From: Anaerolineaceae bacterium
GTDB lineage: Bacteria; Planctomycetota; Phycisphaerae; FEN-1346; JAACEH01
Length of the DNA: 9,850 bases
Assembly: GCA_011682595.1 (NCBI GenBank)
Contig: JAACEH010000036.1
Coordinates: 1-9,850, forward strand
Direction: 5' to 3'
Part shown: in pieces, positions 7,321 through 9,850 of the stretch
How positions within the stretch are numbered: the stretch's first letter is position 1
Layout of the letters: the number at the start of each line of letters is the position of its first letter
Notes under the pieces: generated by a model
The model's input: the letters and a program-made list of their open reading frames with translations, nothing else
The model's database searches: none
What the model was told of the DNA's origin: nothing
Made by a program: the position numbers and the translations under genes

Positions 7321-7992
7321 CTACTTGAGCCAGGCCGCGAACTCGCTGACAAACTGGTTGACCGCCCCGTCGGTCTGCGGGTGCTTGCAGTAGTCCTTGA
7401 AGAACCTTGGCGGCACGGTCACGATGTGAGCCCCGGCCTCGAAGGCCTCGTTGACGTCCACTATGTGGCGGATGCTGCCGACGATAATCTCGCTGCCGGC
7501 GCCCGAGTGGTCGAAAATCTCCCGGGCCCGCGACACGATGTCGCCGGCATTGTGGCCAATGTCGCGAATGCGGCCCCAGAACAGGCTCACGAAATCCGCC
7601 CCGGCCTGGGCGGCCATGATGGCCTGGTTCAGGTTCATGCAGCAGGTGCAGTTGATCTTCACCCCCTTGCGGTGCAGCTCGTGGATGACTTTCAGCTCGT
7701 CCCAGCCGATGGGCACCTTGATGTACAGGTTCGGGTAGTCGCCGAAGTGGCGAATGAACTCCTCGGACTGCTTGATCATCTCCCCGGGGTCTTTCGAGAA
7801 GACCTCGACGCTCAGCGGGATGTCGTAGTCGTACTTCTTGATCAGCTCGATGATCTTGTGAATGTGTTCCTGGAACGAGCCTTTCTTCTCCTTGGCCATG
7901 ATCGACGGGTTGGTCGTAATGCCCTTGGGAAAGCCTCGCTTGAGGGCCTCTTCAAGTTCCACGAAGTTGGCTGAATCGACAAAGATCTTCAC
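7321..7992 (-). CDS. Small transaldolase (TalC type)
   Basis: 223 residues, the length of the short TalC/fructose-6-phosphate aldolase family of class I (Schiff-base) aldolases. Visible active-site residues are Asp6 in FVDSANF, the GITTNPSIM loop (24-32), Glu63 in SVEVFSKD, Schiff-base Lys92 in LYIKVP, Asn114 and Thr116 in INCTCC, Phe138 and Arg141 in SLFWGRIRDIG, and Ser173 in VGSIRH. Glu63 and Phe138 are the transaldolase-type residues (fructose-6-phosphate aldolase has Gln and Tyr there). Arg141 and Ser173 fit the phosphate site, so a phosphorylated substrate is likely. The enzyme could move a dihydroxyacetone unit between sugar phosphates. Its position between a cytidylyltransferase and an acetyltransferase suggests a role in making a special sugar rather than in the pentose phosphate pathway (inference). 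The start is GTG at 7992, with AGAGGAAAGGA ending 8 bases upstream. Confidence 0.93.
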   Translation of the reverse strand: MKIFVDSANFVELEEALKRGFPKGITTNPSIMAKEKKGSFQEHIHKIIELIKKYDYDIPLSVEVFSKDPGEMIKQSEEFIRHFGDYPNLYIKVPIGWDELKVIHELHRKGVKINCTCCMNLNQAIMAAQAGADFVSLFWGRIRDIGHNAGDIVSRAREIFDHSGAGSEIIVGSIRHIVDVNEAFEAGAHIVTVPPRFFKDYCKHPQTDGAVNQFVSEFAAWLK

Positions 7993-8028
7993 CGGCGGGT
8001 TCCTTTCCTCTAATAGATAATGGATGGT

Positions 8029-8799
8029 TCAGTGGGTCATCTCGACAATCTGCTGATAAAGATCCTGTTGGGACCTGTCGTTGCGGATCAACTCCTCAAC
8101 GGCGCCAATGTCCCCGGGCACGTCGACGCCCGGCGTCTCGTAGGGCGTGACCACGCCGCGGACAGGCAGGTCGTGCTCCAGGATCCTCAGCATGTCGCAC
8201 GACTCGACGCCCTCCAGCGGCGTCTGCGGCCAGGACGAAAACTCCAACAGGAAGTCCTTGCGGTAGGCCATGATGCCCGACTGCTTGTAGAGCTTCGGCG
8301 ACTGGCCCTCGCGGCGCGAGGGGATGGCCTGGCGACTGAAGTACAGCACCCTCCCGCTTTGCGACAGGACCGTCTTGACGTAGTTGGGGTTGGCCAACTC
8401 CTCGTAGGTCGCCACCGGATAAACAAGCGTCGAGCACAAACAGTGGGCATCTTCCCGGACCGGCCGGGCGACGTCGCTGACACATTGCGGAAAGACGCAG
8501 GGCTCGTCGCCCTGGACGTTGACGACAATGTCGGCCTCGATGTGGCGGGCCGCCTCGGCGATGCGGTCGGTGCACCTTTCGTGCTTGTCCGAGGTCATGA
8601 CGACCCGGCCGCCATAGCCTTCAACCACCCGGCGAATCTCCTCGTCGCAGGTGGCGACCAGCACTTCGTCGACGTCCCGGCACAGCATGGCCCGCCGCCG
8701 CACGTGCTCGATCATAGGCAGCTCCAGAATCCGAGCCAGCGGCTTTCCGGGATACCGCGACGAGCCCATTCGCGAAGGAATTATGACAACCGTTCTCAT
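8029..8799 (-). CDS. kdsB: KdsB-like CTP:ulosonate cytidylyltransferase (CMP-sugar synthetase)
   Basis: 256 residues (E. coli KdsB is 248). The N-terminal CTP-binding motif is IIPSRMGSSRYPGKPL (6-21). It is followed by VLVATCDEEI (46-55), TSDKHERCTDRIAEA (69-83), VNVQGDEP (93-100, with the metal-binding Asp98) and TPGVDVPGD (222-230, with the second metal-binding Asp226). These place it in the CMP-Kdo synthetase family, which joins CMP from CTP to a 2-keto-3-deoxy sugar acid. The sugar-binding side differs from classic KdsB: QSGIMAYR (173-180) replaces the usual HIGIYAYR-like segment, and ESCDMLR (199-205) replaces E-LEQLR. Kdo itself is therefore not certain as substrate. The ATG at 8799 lies 20 bases after the SDR stop and has only a weak ribosome site. 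The stop is 36 bases before the transaldolase GTG. The same frame stays open upstream across the SDR gene, but that extension has no KdsB-family counterpart. Confidence 0.9.
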   Translation of the reverse strand: MRTVVIIPSRMGSSRYPGKPLARILELPMIEHVRRRAMLCRDVDEVLVATCDEEIRRVVEGYGGRVVMTSDKHERCTDRIAEAARHIEADIVVNVQGDEPCVFPQCVSDVARPVREDAHCLCSTLVYPVATYEELANPNYVKTVLSQSGRVLYFSRQAIPSRREGQSPKLYKQSGIMAYRKDFLLEFSSWPQTPLEGVESCDMLRILEHDLPVRGVVTPYETPGVDVPGDIGAVEELIRNDRSQQDLYQQIVEMTH

Positions 8800-8819
8800 G
8801 GTCGCAAGTCCGATGCTTC

Positions 8820-9584
8820 CTAGCTCGGCAGCACGCCGCAATCCACGTTGATGCACTGGCCCGTAATGGCCGACGACTCTTCCGAGGCCAGGTAGGCACA
8901 CAGGTCGGCCACCTCGCGGGCCAGCGGAATGCGGCCCAGGGCTGCGCTCTTGCCGGCAAAGCCGGCCATGAATTCGTCGAAGTCGGCGCCCCTGGCCGGC
9001 GAGTCCTTCTCGCCGAGGCTCTGCCGCAACGAGGCCGTGTCGATGTAGACCGGGCAGACGGCGTTGACGCGAATGCCCCGCGTGCCCAACTCCTTGGCCA
9101 GGGCCTGCGTGATTCCGTTGACGCCGAACTTCGACGCGCAGTAGACCGAGTTGTTGGCGCTGCCGCGCTTGCCCGCCAGGCTCGAAACGTTGACCATCAC
9201 CCCGTCCTGGTCCGACTCGATGAAGTGCCGAGCCGCCGCCTGGCAGCCCCAGTAAAGACCCTTCAGGTTGGTGTCGATCAGCAGGTCGAGGAACTCTTCG
9301 TCCACCTCCAGTACCGGCTTCCAGATCGAGACGCCGGCGCAGTTGACATAGGCGTCGAGCCGCCCGGTCCACTCGAGCGCCGCGTCGATCAGTTTCTGAT
9401 GATCCCCACGCACCCGGGCGTCGGCCCGGACAAACTTCGCCTCCTCGCCGAGGTGCCGGGTGAGGTCCGTTTCGTTGCGGGCCGAGAAGACCACCTTGTA
9501 GCCGCGCCGGCAGAATGTCTCGACGATGGCCGCCCCGATGCCCTTGCTGCCCCCGGTGACGATTGCCGTCCTCTGATCGCCCAA
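8820..9584 (-). CDS. Short-chain dehydrogenase/reductase (classical SDR)
   Basis: 254 residues from the TTG at 9584, the normal length of a classical SDR. Motifs in order are the NAD(P)-binding TGGSKGIG (10-17), NCAG (81-84), the active-site Asn in DTNLKG (104-109), Ser135 in NVSS, and Tyr148/Lys152 in YCASK. The tail ends SSAITGQCINVDCGV. The second beta strand ends VVFSARNETDL (31-41); Arg36 suggests a preference for NADP(H), although this is not decisive. It would oxidise or reduce a sugar hydroxyl or keto group. Its neighbours (another SDR, a CMP-sugar synthetase, a transaldolase) suggest a step in making an activated sugar. Start choice: no ATG is available. The TTG at 9584 places GDQRTAIVTGG at the usual N-terminus behind GGAGAGGG. 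A TTG at 9635 would add 17 residues (LSLGIFFFLH-type) unlike the family. Confidence 0.93.
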   Translation of the reverse strand: MGDQRTAIVTGGSKGIGAAIVETFCRRGYKVVFSARNETDLTRHLGEEAKFVRADARVRGDHQKLIDAALEWTGRLDAYVNCAGVSIWKPVLEVDEEFLDLLIDTNLKGLYWGCQAAARHFIESDQDGVMVNVSSLAGKRGSANNSVYCASKFGVNGITQALAKELGTRGIRVNAVCPVYIDTASLRQSLGEKDSPARGADFDEFMAGFAGKSAALGRIPLAREVADLCAYLASEESSAITGQCINVDCGVLPS

Positions 9585-9674
9585 AAGCCCTCTCCGATGC
9601 AGGAAAAAGAAAATGCCCAGGCTCAAGCCACCCAAGCAAAAAACAAGAAAGCAGAAACGCTGAAGACGCGGCTG
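9585..9674. other. Longest gap between genes (90 bases) between the two SDR genes
   Basis: The transcribed strand is T-rich (a run of six T's within TTCTTGTTTTTTGC) and contains a short GGCT-TG-AGCC inverted repeat after the T tract. It has no stem-loop followed by a T-run that would make an intrinsic terminator, and no clear -35/-10 pair. It carries the ribosome site of the downstream SDR. Read-through from the upstream gene is therefore the simplest view. Confidence 0.5.
9588..9595 (-). promoter_or_regulatory. Ribosome binding site that sets the TTG start of the SDR gene
   Basis: On the minus strand this reads GGAGAGGG, with its GAGG core 4 bases before the TTG at 9584. It favours that rare start codon over the upstream TTG at 9635. 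Confidence 0.6.

Positions 9675-9850
<176 letters not shown>

Noticed and set aside
7269..7352. Cys/Gly-rich N-terminal extension of the acetyltransferase
   Set aside because: It starts at TTG, overlaps the transaldolase gene and lacks family similarity. The GTG at 7268 has GGAAGGG 5 bases upstream.
9585..9635. Hydrophobic N-terminal extension of the SDR as a possible signal anchor
   Set aside because: It depends on a TTG at 9635. A second TTG with GGAGAGGG just upstream gives the normal SDR N-terminus, and classical SDRs are cytoplasmic.
9610..9650. GGCT-TG-AGCC inverted repeat near a T-run as a terminator
   Set aside because: The stem is only four base pairs with a two-base loop, and the T-run comes before it in the direction of transcription, not after.

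Overview
The window is a GC-rich (roughly 60% or more), densely packed bacterial segment. It carries nine genes, all on the minus strand, so transcription runs from high to low coordinates. The two outermost genes are cut by the window edges. Gaps between genes are only about 9 to 90 bases, no stretch over 300 bases lacks a gene, and I see no convincing internal promoter, terminator, RNA gene, CRISPR array or insertion sequence. The layout looks like one operon. The gene content (glycosyltransferases, a CMP-ulosonate-type cytidylyltransferase, acetyl- and sulfotransferase-like enzymes, an AsnB-type amidotransferase) is that of a surface-polysaccharide (LPS O-antigen, capsule or exopolysaccharide) locus of a Gram-negative-type bacterium. 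The lineage cannot be fixed from the sequence. A GC-rich environmental group such as Planctomycetota or deltaproteobacteria is only a guess.

In transcription order, the first block (9850 to 7321) is a sugar-precursor module. It holds the C-terminus of a short-chain dehydrogenase/reductase (SDR), a complete second SDR, a KdsB-like CTP:sugar cytidylyltransferase, and a small TalC-type transaldolase. The second block (7268 to 4743) holds a left-handed beta-helix acetyltransferase, a divergent sulfotransferase-like protein, and a membrane-associated family 2 glycosyltransferase. The third block (4703 to 1) holds a radical SAM protein with a B12-binding-like N-terminal domain and an unusual C-terminal half-glycosyltransferase domain, then a complete family 4 glycosyltransferase, and finally an AsnB-type glutamine amidotransferase that runs off the window.

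A reasonable reading is that the first block makes and CMP-activates an acidic or otherwise unusual sugar. The two glycosyltransferases and possibly the radical SAM fusion assemble or modify a glycan. The acetyltransferase, sulfotransferase-like protein and amidotransferase decorate it. The most interesting points are the radical SAM/half-glycosyltransferase fusion, and the set of transaldolase, divergent KdsB-like enzyme and two SDRs, which suggests a dedicated CMP-sugar route rather than housekeeping Kdo synthesis. Four of the eight visible start codons appear to be non-ATG (three GTG, one TTG). Three of these were reassigned here from upstream in-frame starts, on the basis of Shine-Dalgarno position and domain boundaries.
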